The notes beneath the pieces were generated by a model, which searched no databases, was not told where the DNA came from, and was given only the letters and a program-made list of their open reading frames with translations. The position numbers were made by a program, and so were the translations under genes. From Bacillota bacterium (GTDB taxonomy: Bacteria; Bacillota; Clostridia; Lachnospirales; Lachnospiraceae), in the NCBI GenBank assembly GCA_023421075.1, contig JAEZUM010000080.1, positions 1-37,542 of the forward strand: DNA of 37,542 nucleotides, in the 5' to 3' direction. Positions 15,485 to 25,502 of the stretch are shown one piece after another. Each line of letters opens with the position of its first letter. The first letter of the stretch is position 1.

Positions 15485-17926
15485 TTAAAAGATCGCAATA
15501 ATTATATGCATTCGGGAATCATCCGTTAATTTTATGCGATTATCCATCACTCTTACCCCATCAAGATAATACTCACCCTCGGAAATAGAGGCTCCTTTTC
15601 GATTAATATGAATCTCATATTCCGTTGACTGATAACGATATCTTATGATATACTCACCAAAACTTACCGGGGTTCCTGGCTTCAGTATCAGCTCGTCCTT
15701 TTCGATCCAAAATCCCAAGAACCATTTGATCAGCCCTTGATACATCCATCCGGCAGAACCAGTATACCAGCTCCAGCCCCCTCGCCCGGACGAAGGAGCA
15801 TTTAACCCGATATCCGCTGTCATTACATAAGGTTCCTTCTCATATTTGATCGCATCCTTCTTGTTCGAGGTAGACAATATGGGATTTAACATTGTAAATA
15901 GCGTATAGCCTAAGCTATGGTTGCCAAACATCGCACTGGCGATCGCAAGCCAAACGGCTGCATGCGTATATTGACCTCCGTTCTCTCTTACACCGGGGTA
16001 ATAATTCTTGATATAACCGGGATTCTTGTCCGTCTTATCAAAGGGAGGAGCCAGAAGTAAGGAAATTCCATCCTTTTCTTTTACCAGATATCGATAAGCC
16101 GATTGCAATGCCTTCTCTGAACGCTCCAGCATTGCTCCTTGTGAAATTACACTCCAGGATTGACTGATGGAATCAATTCTGCATTCATCATTTTCTTTTG
16201 ATCCAAGCTTGGTTCCGTCATCATAAAATGCCCTAAGATACCATTCTCCATCCCAGGCATGTTCTTCAATGCTGGCGATTAATTCAACTCTTCTTTGCTG
16301 CAATTTGGAGGCATATTCTGTCTCCTTATAATAATCGCATAAGGGTATGAAGTCACCCAGCATCTGATAGATAAACCATGCGAGCCATACGCTTTCCCCT
16401 TTGCCTTCTTTGCCGACTGCGTTCATACCGTCATTCCAATCTCCACCGCCCATCAACGGCAATCCATGCTGACCATAACCGGTATGTTCGATTGCCTTTT
16501 TACAATGTTCATACACCGTATCACTGAGCTCAGACAACTCAGGGGTGAACATTGTTTCATGCTGATTATCATTTAAGAGCGGACCCTTGATATAGGATAC
16601 CTTTTCATCAAGTATGGAATAATCACCGCTAAACCGAATATACGCTGCTACCGCATAAGGCAACCATAGCAGATCGTCTGAGATTCTGGTACGAACACCG
16701 ACTCCCGTAGGCGGATGCCACCAATGCTGAACATCGCCTTCTTCAAACTGCCGGCTGCAGGCAATCATTATCTGCTTGCGTAACAGTTCCGGCTTTGTGT
16801 AAACCAATGCTAAAACATCCTGCAGCTGATCACGATAGCCATAAGCTCCTCCACATTGGTAAAATGCAGCCCTGGCATTTACTCTACAGGATAAGGTTTG
16901 ATATAACAGCCAGCCGTTCAGCAGTATATCGAACGCGCGATCCTTTGTCTCCACTCGGAGTCTCCCGGTCACATCGTTCCAGTATGCTTTAACCCGGTAT
17001 AATTCCTCCCAAACCTGCGCTTTATTCTTGTATTTTTCCCTCAGAGAATGGATTGACTCCAGCTGGTCCGTGTGACCGTAACCCAATCCAAAAACGATTG
17101 TTTTCGCTTCCTTTGGATGTAAGGCCAAGGATACCTGAATTGCTCCGCAGGTATCATAACATACCCCTGTATTACAGGATAACTTTTTGGCTATCCCCTG
17201 TGGATATTGAATCGTGCCGGAGCTTCCAAGGAATTCCCTTCGGTCTCCGGTATACCCAATAATCATCTCACTCGAGAAAATATAAGCCCGATTCTTGCGA
17301 TAATCATAATTATAGATACTTTTCGCATGAAGATATTCATATTCATTATCATAGTCTGTCAAGATATACGGATTCGTCTGCTCCCGATTCACTCCCAGTA
17401 CCCATTCAATATAATAGGTAATGGTCAGATACCGCTCTGCTTCCCTATTGTTCGTCAGCTCCAATACCCAGAGCTTCAGAGGCTCCTCCAGAGGAGTAAA
17501 GACAGTCAGCTTTTGAGAAAGCTGATCCTCCTCATGGAGAAATACCGAATATCCAAAACCATGTCTCACCCGATAGGAACCGCAATTTTTCTTACCAAGA
17601 GAGGTAGGGGTGGTAACCACATTTGTAATCTCATCCTTGATATAAATCGCTTCACTCGCCCGATCTGTCACAGGGTCGTTTGACCATGGGGTTATCTTAT
17701 TCTCTCTGCTGTTGGAAGCCCACGTAACCCCGGCACCGGATTCCGAGACATGAAACCCAAATTCTTTATTTGCGATTACATTGATCCAGGGGGCCGGTGG
17801 GTAATTCCCACCATCCAGAACTATTTCATACTCCTTTCCATCCTCTATAAAACCACCATACCCATTAAAGTATTCATAATTATCCGATAACTCCTGTAAA
17901 CCTTTGTTTCCTGTTGAAGCTTCCAT
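15485..17926 (-). CDS. GH94 phosphorylase part of a split cyclic beta-1,2-glucan synthase
   Basis: An 813-residue GH94-family protein. It opens with the beta-sandwich typical of the C-terminal third of cyclic beta-1,2-glucan synthases: YFNGYGGFIEDGKEYEI, APWINVIAN, SNSRENKITPWSNDP and RHGFGYSVF. The (alpha/alpha)6 catalytic domain follows, with YQCGGAYGYRDQLQD (about 356-370), HWWHPPTGVGVRTRISDD (about 401-418) and GGGDWNDGMN (493-502), which holds the catalytic Asp region, and then the C-terminal sheet. In synthases this domain trims or controls chain length by phosphorolysis; alone it could act as a 1,2-beta-oligoglucan phosphorylase. No signal peptide, so cytoplasmic. The ATG is 15 bases after the upstream stop, with AAGG just ahead, and is in the same reading frame. 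Confidence 0.85.
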   Translation of the reverse strand: MEASTGNKGLQELSDNYEYFNGYGGFIEDGKEYEIVLDGGNYPPAPWINVIANKEFGFHVSESGAGVTWASNSRENKITPWSNDPVTDRASEAIYIKDEITNVVTTPTSLGKKNCGSYRVRHGFGYSVFLHEEDQLSQKLTVFTPLEEPLKLWVLELTNNREAERYLTITYYIEWVLGVNREQTNPYILTDYDNEYEYLHAKSIYNYDYRKNRAYIFSSEMIIGYTGDRREFLGSSGTIQYPQGIAKKLSCNTGVCYDTCGAIQVSLALHPKEAKTIVFGLGYGHTDQLESIHSLREKYKNKAQVWEELYRVKAYWNDVTGRLRVETKDRAFDILLNGWLLYQTLSCRVNARAAFYQCGGAYGYRDQLQDVLALVYTKPELLRKQIMIACSRQFEEGDVQHWWHPPTGVGVRTRISDDLLWLPYAVAAYIRFSGDYSILDEKVSYIKGPLLNDNQHETMFTPELSELSDTVYEHCKKAIEHTGYGQHGLPLMGGGDWNDGMNAVGKEGKGESVWLAWFIYQMLGDFIPLCDYYKETEYASKLQQRRVELIASIEEHAWDGEWYLRAFYDDGTKLGSKENDECRIDSISQSWSVISQGAMLERSEKALQSAYRYLVKEKDGISLLLAPPFDKTDKNPGYIKNYYPGVRENGGQYTHAAVWLAIASAMFGNHSLGYTLFTMLNPILSTSNKKDAIKYEKEPYVMTADIGLNAPSSGRGGWSWYTGSAGWMYQGLIKWFLGFWIEKDELILKPGTPVSFGEYIIRYRYQSTEYEIHINRKGASISEGEYYLDGVRVMDNRIKLTDDSRMHIIIAIF

Positions 17927-17941
17927 CCTTCATCACCGCCT

Positions 17942-20900
17942 TTATTTCAAAATGGAATTCATGATTTCTTCCCTTATGTTTCGGAAATAAATTCCGGTCT
18001 TTTCCGAAAAGACTACTCTAGCCACCGTAAACAACAGGTCGATCTCTGCCGGTATCATCTGATAGGAATGCAATATAAATAAGCTGGGTCTGTCCCTGTC
18101 TTCATCATAAATCTTAAGCGAACTGATCAGATCGTTCAGCATATCGGTCAGCTCCTGCATATATCCATGCTTTGCTTCACTTAGTATGATCAAATCCACC
18201 TTCACCTGATTAATTCGAAAATACTCATAGGCCTTTAGAACATCTTTAATAATTCCAATCTCTTCTACTGATTCAACACGAAGCAGTAGAATGGGATTAT
18301 CCCCGGAAACACCAAATCTCCATAAAAAGCTCTGATTTTTCCAATTTCGTCTAATGTTCTCCTCCGGTCCCCGGTAATAAACACTCGGATAGTAGATCGG
18401 GCTGATGAGTTCCTGAAATGCATTGACTTGTTGTCTTGTAATTCCCAGATATTTTAACTCCATTTCGCTCTGCTGTCTGAAATTCTCAAATACATTTTCA
18501 ATTCGGTAATCGACGCTTAATTCCTCGCTGATTTTAACTGCCTCTTCTTTGCTGTTGCAGACTCCGGTAATAAAGGATAAGCTTGTTCTCTCATCTGGTT
18601 TTACGGTAATCTGGACGCGAATGCTCATAATCGGATCACTGGAGAAGCCGGAACTATTTGATAAGGTCATACTATCGATCGCATCCGGGTATCGTAAGGT
18701 GTTATTTCGTCCGATGAAACGTAACCGATCGTTCTCATATTCTACCTTCTTATCAGCTCCCGAACCGGTCTTAACCATATGCATCAGATATGGATTTTTT
18801 ACGGAATGACTACCTCGTCTTCTGGACAAAAAGATCGAATGGGACTCCAGAATTTCACTTTCGATAAATAGTTTATTAAAGGCAGGATGACTCAGTTCTG
18901 CTAAGAACGAATCGCCAACTACCTCAACATAACTGGTAATCTCCAGCTTCTTCTCTTCCTTCCCATGATTTGTAAAAATTAACTTTCGAATCTCATAATT
19001 CTTATTCGGGGATATGGTAACCAAGGTATGGGTCTTAATATCTCCGTCCTTTCGCTTGAACTCAGCCTGATGAGAAGAAAAGATTGCCAGGTATTCCTCC
19101 GGCTCAGTATAGGTCGGATGATAGGTACAGCTCCATAGCTTATTTTCCATAACATCCTTGATATAGATATAGCTACCGGTATCAGCATATACATCACTAC
19201 GCCAGCGGTAAAGCATCATACCGTTATAATTACTGAAGCCATCTCCATCCGAGGTGATCATCAGGGAATAGGTATTGTTTGAGAGATAATTTGCCACCGG
19301 AACAGTCGGTGCTACGACATTGACATAGCGTTGGCTGGCCACATCCTCCTCCGGTATATCAATTTTTGTTATGGTAACCGTATAACCCTTCTTTGAGATA
19401 GAGATAAAATTTGTCTGCCGCTTCTCCTCCAGAAGTATTTCTGTAGCCTTGACCATTGGCTCCGAGTGAAATCTGGTACGCATAATTCCATGATTTAGGT
19501 AATTATTAATGGCAATGAGGCTCATTCCCTGATGATGGGCCATAAAAGATTTTACGATACAATATGGTCTCATATTAACCGGATCAGGTCCATTAAAATC
19601 AATCGCTTCATAAAAGCCATATCTCCCATAGGCCATCATAGCCTTCATGTTCTTCAGATTGAACAGAGCTTCTTCTCCAGCATAATCCAGAGCCAGCATC
19701 GTTGCATAAGGAGCCACTACCATAGAATGACTCATCGAGGGCTGTAATCTCAGCTGTGGAACTCCAAAAGCCCGGTATTGATAATTGGAATCCAGATCAA
19801 AACGAAAATACTGCGATTCACTGATTCCCCATGGGATATTATTGCGCTTACCATAACGCATCTGTTCCATAACAGCGGCTCTTAACGTATCATGAAACAC
19901 GGAACCTTCATAGGCTTTCATTACCAGAGCCGGCATTAAATACTCAAACATGGTACCGCTCCAGGATACAAAGGACGGAATACCCCTTATCATGGTAAGA
20001 GGACGTCCCAGCTTGTACCAATGCTTTGCCGGAACCTCACCTCTGGCAATTGCAAGAAAGCTGGTCAAGGCAGATTCTGAGGCCATGAGGTCATAACAAC
20101 CGGCATCAATAGTCATGGAAGAAACATGATACCCGATATGAAACAGCATCCGTTTCTTGTTATACAAAAAATTAAAATCTACACCCTCCAAGAGATTATC
20201 AATTGTATCACATAGTCCGTCGATTCGCTCCAGGACTCTTTCTGCCGTTTGGTTACCCTTATGCAATTGCGAGATGAGACAAGGCCTCTCGGTTAACGCA
20301 ATATCTCCTAAATCATAATCAATAATCTCACGCTCCAGTGATTGGATGAGATATAGAATATCATTGATATATACCAGTTCCTCCCATGGCTTTTTATCTC
20401 GAAGGGACAACGCTTCTTCCAGCACCTTGAGCTTTGTTCGCAACTCGGAGTAGGTTGTAAAATCATTTTCAAGTTTTATATCACACTGGCTTAAGGTTAT
20501 TAGCTGATCAAGCTCTTTTAGGAGGGCTTCATCAATAATGCAAGCCGTCTTTTGTTCCATCAAGCCATTCTTCAAGGCAATCAGATCTCCAAAGAAGTTA
20601 CCGCTGTCTACTGTAGAGATATACTTAGGATGTAGCACCTCTAAGGACTTGATATTATACCAATTATAGAGATGTCCCTTCCATTTCGGCATCACTGCTA
20701 TGGTATAAAGTACATTCTCTGTTAGATCCAGCATTGTACTCAGGGTCTCAAATCCAAAATCTCTGGCGGACAGAATGGACAGCAATTGTAATCCGATATT
20801 GGTGGGTGAGGTCTTATCGGTAACCTTTTCCTTATTTGCCTCCTGATAATTATCCGGGCACAACCAATTATTCTCCTGTGTTGCGAAATCTCGAAAGAAA

Positions 20901-23900
20901 TGCCACATTCTTCTAGCTGTATCAATAAGAAGCCCTTCCGGATCCAATTCCTCCTGCTCTTTGGCCATATCCTTCGGTTGACTGATTTTATATGCAATCA
21001 GAGGAGCTGCCATCCACATCAGAGCCAAAACGGACGTAATTATAATCCCCGTTGGAGAAAATTCCAGCATGATAAGTAAAGCGACCAATGCCCCTGAAGG
21101 TAGCATCCCGGGCCACATCTGCAGAAGATATCCCTTTCCGGAGTTTTGCATGGAGCGTTCCACAGATTCCGAGGTCTTCCATCGCAATAAGCTCTTTTTG
21201 CTTACAAAAAGACGATAGATGGTACGAAGGATCGCATCCAGGGAATAATATGCTTTATAAGGCATCAATACCATTTCCAGTACCATCCTGAAAAGGATAT
21301 CCATGGTTTCCTTCCTGACCTTTTTATGGATGATCGCAAGCTTGGGTCTTCTGAGTTTATGTACCAGAATTCCTCCGAGAAACATCAACAAATTCATAAT
21401 ATCGGTAAAAAGAATAATTGGTATCCATAGATAGTAATACTTTGGCAGAAAGCATAAATTCATTAATATAAACAATACCTTGCTAAAGGGAATAAGACTG
21501 CGTCGGAGATTATCGATTATTTTCCACCTGGACAATCCACTGAGATTTTTCTTTTTGAACAACCATGGCAGCAATTGCCAATCCCCCCGGATCCATCGAT
21601 GTTCCCGCTTCGCAAAAGAAATCACACTGGTAGGGAAGCTGTCCATAATACTTGCTGAGGAGGTAAAGCCGGTTCTGGCATAGCAGCTTTCCAGTAAATC
21701 ATGACTTAATACACTGTTTTCGGGTATTGTCTTATAAAGAAGCAGATGAAGAGCCTCAACATTATAGATTCCTTTGCCGATATAGCTTCCTTCTTGAAAT
21801 ACATCCTGATATATATCCGAAACTACGGTAGAATAACCGGAAATACCGGTCTGTCCACTATACAATCGCGGGAAAATACCACTCTTCTTATCAATAATGT
21901 GATTTTTAACCGATGGCTGTATAATTGCATAACCCTCCATCACCTTCTTTTTGCCGGGATCGATGATTGCCCGGTTCAGGGGATGATCAATCAAACCTAC
22001 TAATTTAGCGGCATTATCCCGAATCAGATTGGAATCCGCATCCAGAGTGATAACATACTTATAGGTTCCAAGCAGCTCGATGTCACAAAGCATCGTTGCA
22101 AAACTGGTATCCTCCTTCGAAACACCATAAAGCAGAGCATTGAACTCTTCCAGCTTTCCGCGTTTTCTCTCCCATCCCATATAACAGTCTTCGGAGGGAT
22201 TCCAGGTGCGATAACGGATAAAGAGTGAAAAACGCATGTGCTCCTGGGGATACTTCTCGTTCAGTGCCATCACATGGTCTGTTAGTGCCTCTCGAATGAC
22301 TTCATCCTCAGGAAGGGTACGTTCCTTGGCATCGCTGTAATCAACCAGCAAGGCGAAGTAGAGGTTATTCTGACGATTTGCCAGATAATACTTATGTAAT
22401 CGTTCGACATACTCGATCCCTTGTTCCTTTGAAGACAGAATGACAGGCATAATCACAAAGGTTCTGGCGTGATCCGGAATCTCCTTCAGATAATCAAGAG
22501 CCGGCATTTTTTGAACCGGTACAAACCGGGTAATCAATAAATTAGCCAAATCCTGTGCGATAGAGAATAAAACCGGTGCCAGAATGATTAGGAAAAAAAC
22601 AGCAAAAAGTACATTATTCCTGCTCCTCAATCGATGAACAAGGAAAAACAGCAGCAGATATGCTGCGAATAATATCACGATACCGGTGATGAAATAGATC
22701 CTACCTTTTACATTCCTCTTCGGCTCATCTATTTTAGGCTCTGCTTTGTGAAGAAGTGTACTCTTAAGTAACGTATACCCCTTACCTACCAGATAGGTAC
22801 CTACGTGGTCAGCATTGTGGATCGCTACCGGTTGCTCTAAGGCAAGGTTCAGACAAGTCTGTCCCACCTGTCCTTCCGGCTTATTATATCGGTAGGCCAG
22901 CTTTTCTATGATCCCACGATACAATCCTCTGCTCTCCGAGTCCATAATGGGATAGACCTTTGCCGGATCCTTTGAAAGTATGTGCTCCAGTAAGGATAGT
23001 TCTTCAAATAGCTTCTCTTCGTCGATTTGATTGATCTCCCTGAGGCTCACAATCAGGGTTCGAATATTTGATTCCAATAAGGATTCTAATTTCCCCTCCT
23101 GTGAGAACAATTCGGAAGGATTCGGATGCTTCCCCTCCAATTTACAGTGAAAGTTGATATAGCGTTGAATCGCTTCTTCACCGACGGACATATTCTTCAG
23201 TAGATAGATAACATGGCTGTGATAGGAAGCATTATCCCTGCAATCTCCGTAAACCCGGTTCAATAAGGGTGAAATATCTATTTTGCCTTCCAATACAGAA
23301 ACACGGCTTCGAACGAACTGATCCGCCCTGTTCTTAATCTTAATAATGTTAATAATCTCCTCTGATACCTCGATAATCTGTTCCAGAAGGCTTAAGCCAA
23401 GCATTTCCGGTAAGGCCCATAATTCCTTGTCAATCAAAGGAAGCTCCCTTTGATATGCCTTAAGCATCAGAATAATATTCTCTTCGTTCAGGTAGCCACC
23501 GGACAATTCCACCATCTTTCTGGCTACTATATAAATTCTGGGAAAGTTTCGATATTCACCGGAACGCAGGATTGGTAATCTTTCATAGCTGGTTCCGGTG
23601 GTTTTTGCTTTTTTGATTTCCCGATACATCATCTGGAAATTATCAAAAAGCCAACGAGCAGCCGGAATTAATGATATAATATCCGTATTTATTTCCGATA
23701 TGGTACAACGGATTGAATTCAATTTATTATAAGCATGTTGATTATAATTCCCGACTACAAAATTATATCTCATCCAATGAATATTCTTATGAGCAGCTGA
23801 TAAACTGATCATTTGACGTTCCCATTCACTAGGACCCAGTAATTCCCTGGTTTTCATTATATCCATCGGCATCTTATTCGCTCTCGCCTTTCGTAACCGC

Positions 23901-23902
23901 AT
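17942..23902 (-). CDS. Cyclic beta-1,2-glucan synthase, GT84 plus cyclization part
   Basis: A 1986-residue membrane protein. Residues 1-395 are the conserved N-terminal region (AARWLFDNFQ, ELWALPEMLGLSLLEQ). Two membrane helices lie at about 402-424 and 430-452. The GT84 glycosyltransferase follows, with VITLDADSNL (DAD at 621-623), LYSGQTGISGYST and KREHRWIRGDWQLLPW (766-780). More helices lie at about 806-848 and 930-972. The glycoamylase-like cyclization domain (GH189 type, about 990-1500) shows DSGNFFGDLIALKNGL, GISESQYFRFD and MAHHQGMSL. The last 480 residues are a GH94-like sandwich and linker. It would make beta-1,2-glucan from UDP-glucose and close the ring. The GH94 part is a separate gene right after it. 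The start has AAGGAG four bases ahead. Confidence 0.87.
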   Translation of the reverse strand: MRLRKARANKMPMDIMKTRELLGPSEWERQMISLSAAHKNIHWMRYNFVVGNYNQHAYNKLNSIRCTISEINTDIISLIPAARWLFDNFQMMYREIKKAKTTGTSYERLPILRSGEYRNFPRIYIVARKMVELSGGYLNEENIILMLKAYQRELPLIDKELWALPEMLGLSLLEQIIEVSEEIINIIKIKNRADQFVRSRVSVLEGKIDISPLLNRVYGDCRDNASYHSHVIYLLKNMSVGEEAIQRYINFHCKLEGKHPNPSELFSQEGKLESLLESNIRTLIVSLREINQIDEEKLFEELSLLEHILSKDPAKVYPIMDSESRGLYRGIIEKLAYRYNKPEGQVGQTCLNLALEQPVAIHNADHVGTYLVGKGYTLLKSTLLHKAEPKIDEPKRNVKGRIYFITGIVILFAAYLLLFFLVHRLRSRNNVLFAVFFLIILAPVLFSIAQDLANLLITRFVPVQKMPALDYLKEIPDHARTFVIMPVILSSKEQGIEYVERLHKYYLANRQNNLYFALLVDYSDAKERTLPEDEVIREALTDHVMALNEKYPQEHMRFSLFIRYRTWNPSEDCYMGWERKRGKLEEFNALLYGVSKEDTSFATMLCDIELLGTYKYVITLDADSNLIRDNAAKLVGLIDHPLNRAIIDPGKKKVMEGYAIIQPSVKNHIIDKKSGIFPRLYSGQTGISGYSTVVSDIYQDVFQEGSYIGKGIYNVEALHLLLYKTIPENSVLSHDLLESCYARTGFTSSASIMDSFPTSVISFAKREHRWIRGDWQLLPWLFKKKNLSGLSRWKIIDNLRRSLIPFSKVLFILMNLCFLPKYYYLWIPIILFTDIMNLLMFLGGILVHKLRRPKLAIIHKKVRKETMDILFRMVLEMVLMPYKAYYSLDAILRTIYRLFVSKKSLLRWKTSESVERSMQNSGKGYLLQMWPGMLPSGALVALLIMLEFSPTGIIITSVLALMWMAAPLIAYKISQPKDMAKEQEELDPEGLLIDTARRMWHFFRDFATQENNWLCPDNYQEANKEKVTDKTSPTNIGLQLLSILSARDFGFETLSTMLDLTENVLYTIAVMPKWKGHLYNWYNIKSLEVLHPKYISTVDSGNFFGDLIALKNGLMEQKTACIIDEALLKELDQLITLSQCDIKLENDFTTYSELRTKLKVLEEALSLRDKKPWEELVYINDILYLIQSLEREIIDYDLGDIALTERPCLISQLHKGNQTAERVLERIDGLCDTIDNLLEGVDFNFLYNKKRMLFHIGYHVSSMTIDAGCYDLMASESALTSFLAIARGEVPAKHWYKLGRPLTMIRGIPSFVSWSGTMFEYLMPALVMKAYEGSVFHDTLRAAVMEQMRYGKRNNIPWGISESQYFRFDLDSNYQYRAFGVPQLRLQPSMSHSMVVAPYATMLALDYAGEEALFNLKNMKAMMAYGRYGFYEAIDFNGPDPVNMRPYCIVKSFMAHHQGMSLIAINNYLNHGIMRTRFHSEPMVKATEILLEEKRQTNFISISKKGYTVTITKIDIPEEDVASQRYVNVVAPTVPVANYLSNNTYSLMITSDGDGFSNYNGMMLYRWRSDVYADTGSYIYIKDVMENKLWSCTYHPTYTEPEEYLAIFSSHQAEFKRKDGDIKTHTLVTISPNKNYEIRKLIFTNHGKEEKKLEITSYVEVVGDSFLAELSHPAFNKLFIESEILESHSIFLSRRRGSHSVKNPYLMHMVKTGSGADKKVEYENDRLRFIGRNNTLRYPDAIDSMTLSNSSGFSSDPIMSIRVQITVKPDERTSLSFITGVCNSKEEAVKISEELSVDYRIENVFENFRQQSEMELKYLGITRQQVNAFQELISPIYYPSVYYRGPEENIRRNWKNQSFLWRFGVSGDNPILLLRVESVEEIGIIKDVLKAYEYFRINQVKVDLIILSEAKHGYMQELTDMLNDLISSLKIYDEDRDRPSLFILHSYQMIPAEIDLLFTVARVVFSEKTGIYFRNIREEIMNSILK

Positions 23903-23949
23903 ATATCTCCTTCCTTTCCTTCACCATATTAGGCTTGAAATAAATGGAA

Positions 23950-23979
23950 ATTATAGTAAGTGTACTCCTATTATATCAA
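23950..23979 (-). promoter_or_regulatory. Probable promoter of the cyclic glucan synthase genes
   Basis: On the minus strand TTGATA (23979-23974), an 18-base spacer and TATAAT (23955-23950), about 50 bases upstream of the ATG at 23902. Confidence 0.6.
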
Positions 23980-23984
23980 ATTTT

Positions 23985-24270
23985 TTATGCATTTATTTGT
24001 CGATTTGTAGCATATTTTCTGCTTTTATCTGTCTTCTACGTCAATTTAACATTAATTATTATTTAAAACGTACAATTGTATTACTCATTCATACATAAAG
24101 CAACAATTGTATCTAAATATTTTTATCTGTCACAACCTTATGTACCGCTATGTGAAATGTCATTAAGTTAGGGTCTTAACTTAAGGACAATGCAACCGAG
24201 TGAGAACGTGTCTCTCTTGGATTGATCGTCACACGCTATTCATATAAATTTAATATGTGTTAAACATCAC
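23985..24270. other. Gene-free stretch between the glucan synthase and ABC operons
   Basis: AT-rich DNA without a convincing ORF on either strand. Apart from the short inverted repeat at 24163-24184 I see no other structured signal. The part from about 24185 to 24240 is less AT-rich than its surroundings and could be a remnant of something, but nothing in it is recognisable. Confidence 0.5.
24163..24184. repeat. Short perfect inverted repeat
   Basis: TTAAGTTA and TAACTTAA, 8-bp perfect arms around GGGTCT. It lies in a gene-free stretch far from any start codon (about 260 bases upstream of the glucan synthase), without a T-run. It could be an operator or the trace of a mobile element. Confidence 0.5.
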
Positions 24271-24276
24271 TAACGT

Positions 24277-24312
24277 AAAAAGGGCGCCGCACATTAAGTG
24301 CGACACCCCTTT
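24277..24312 (-). terminator. Terminator of the SLH-adaptor-ABC operon
   Basis: On the minus strand a hairpin with arms around a TTAAT loop (GTCGCAC/GTGCGGC core plus AAAGGG/CCCTTT), followed by TTTTTACG. It starts 15 bases after the stop of the MacB-like permease. Confidence 0.8.
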
Positions 24313-24327
24313 CTTGCTTTCTTCTTT

Positions 24328-25500
24328 CTATTCACTTCTAAGAGCATCAATCGGGTTCAGCTTCGCTGCTTTGTTGGCTGGCATATATCCAAATCCAACT
24401 CCGATTCCGGCAGATACGCCAAAGGCCAGCAATATTGCTCCCATCGTAGGAGCAGCCTCAATTCCAAAGGCTTTGCCTAAGGTTGTAGTAGCTATGCTTC
24501 CTATGATAATTCCGATAATGCCACCGGTAGTACTGATGGCAATCGCTTCGATTACGAATTGGGACATAATATCTCTTTTCTTAGCGCCGAGTGATTTGCG
24601 GATACCGATCTCCTTCGTTCTTTCCACCACTGATACCAGCATGATATTCATAATACCGATACCGGCAACGAGGAGAGAGATTCCGGCAATGCCTCCAAGC
24701 ACCGCGGAGAGCATATTCGTCATGGTATTAATCGTGTCCAATAGTTCCGTCATACTTTGAATGTTATACAATTCTTCATTCTTCATTTTACCGTATAGGT
24801 AATTATCCAATAGCTCTTCAGCAGCATCTGTATAATCCGTATCAATTACTGCAAAGGTAAAGCTGGAGATATCTGAGGTTTTTGACAATCTGGATGCAGT
24901 GGAGTAAGGAATATAGATACGATCATCCTTGGTATTGGCTTCTGAATCTGCCTGTTCCTCCTGAATACCTACTATACGAAATACCTTTCCGCTGATTTTC
25001 AGAGTATCTCCCAGACTGACCTTTCCATCAAATAGTTCATCTGCTACATAGGTTCCGATGACACAGGCCTCATAACGATTGGCTATATCTGCATAATGGA
25101 TAGAACGTCCGGAGGATAGCTCCAAGGCATTGATATCCATATAATCTTCTCCCACACCAATCACTGAGGTGGTCATAGAGGTACTGCCGTTCTTCACCGT
25201 ATAACTGGCATTCACCGTCGGTGTGACACCTTGAAAAATCTCATCATTCTCTTTGGCAAAGGCATACATCTCATCTACCTCCACCTTACGGGTATCCGTA
25301 GCTGTGATCGATACATTGATCATATTGGTACCCATATCTGCAAAGGTATCGACGAGATAGTTAGTTACACCGGTCACCAGTCCTAACAGTGTTATTACAG
25401 ATGCAACACCGATAATCATACCCAGCATGGTAAGAAAGGAACGCATTTTACTGCCTAAGATACTTTTCAATGCTAATTTACATGCTTGACTAAATTTCAT
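24328..25500 (-). CDS. MacB-type ABC transporter permease
   Basis: A 390-residue permease of the MacB/FtsX superfamily. One membrane helix lies near residues 20-45, then a large extracellular MacB core domain (about 50-255), then three helices at about 264-292, 318-342 and 354-376. The family signature ERTKEIGIRKSLGAKKRDIMSQFVIEAI (293-320) and the final AAKLNPIDALRSE are present. Such proteins work by mechanotransmission: they drive movement of partners outside the membrane rather than moving a substrate through it. It starts two bases after the stop of the ATPase gene, and the terminator follows, so it is the last gene of the operon. Its partner adaptor and SLH protein lie upstream in the same operon. 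Confidence 0.9.
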   Translation of the reverse strand: MKFSQACKLALKSILGSKMRSFLTMLGMIIGVASVITLLGLVTGVTNYLVDTFADMGTNMINVSITATDTRKVEVDEMYAFAKENDEIFQGVTPTVNASYTVKNGSTSMTTSVIGVGEDYMDINALELSSGRSIHYADIANRYEACVIGTYVADELFDGKVSLGDTLKISGKVFRIVGIQEEQADSEANTKDDRIYIPYSTASRLSKTSDISSFTFAVIDTDYTDAAEELLDNYLYGKMKNEELYNIQSMTELLDTINTMTNMLSAVLGGIAGISLLVAGIGIMNIMLVSVVERTKEIGIRKSLGAKKRDIMSQFVIEAIAISTTGGIIGIIIGSIATTTLGKAFGIEAAPTMGAILLAFGVSAGIGVGFGYMPANKAAKLNPIDALRSE

Positions 25501-25502
25501 CC

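Noticed and set aside
17207..17683. Plus-strand ORF of 158 codons opposite the GH94 gene
   Set aside because: Shadow of a clearly conserved coding region, without ribosome site or family features.
17926..17944. Sequencing frameshift as the cause of the split glucan synthase
   Set aside because: Both ORFs are in the same frame and the spacer has three in-frame stops, so a single indel cannot explain it.
24257..24760. Plus-strand ORF of 167 codons opposite the MacB-like permease
   Set aside because: It is a hydrophobic shadow of the permease gene and covers the operon terminator; no ribosome site.
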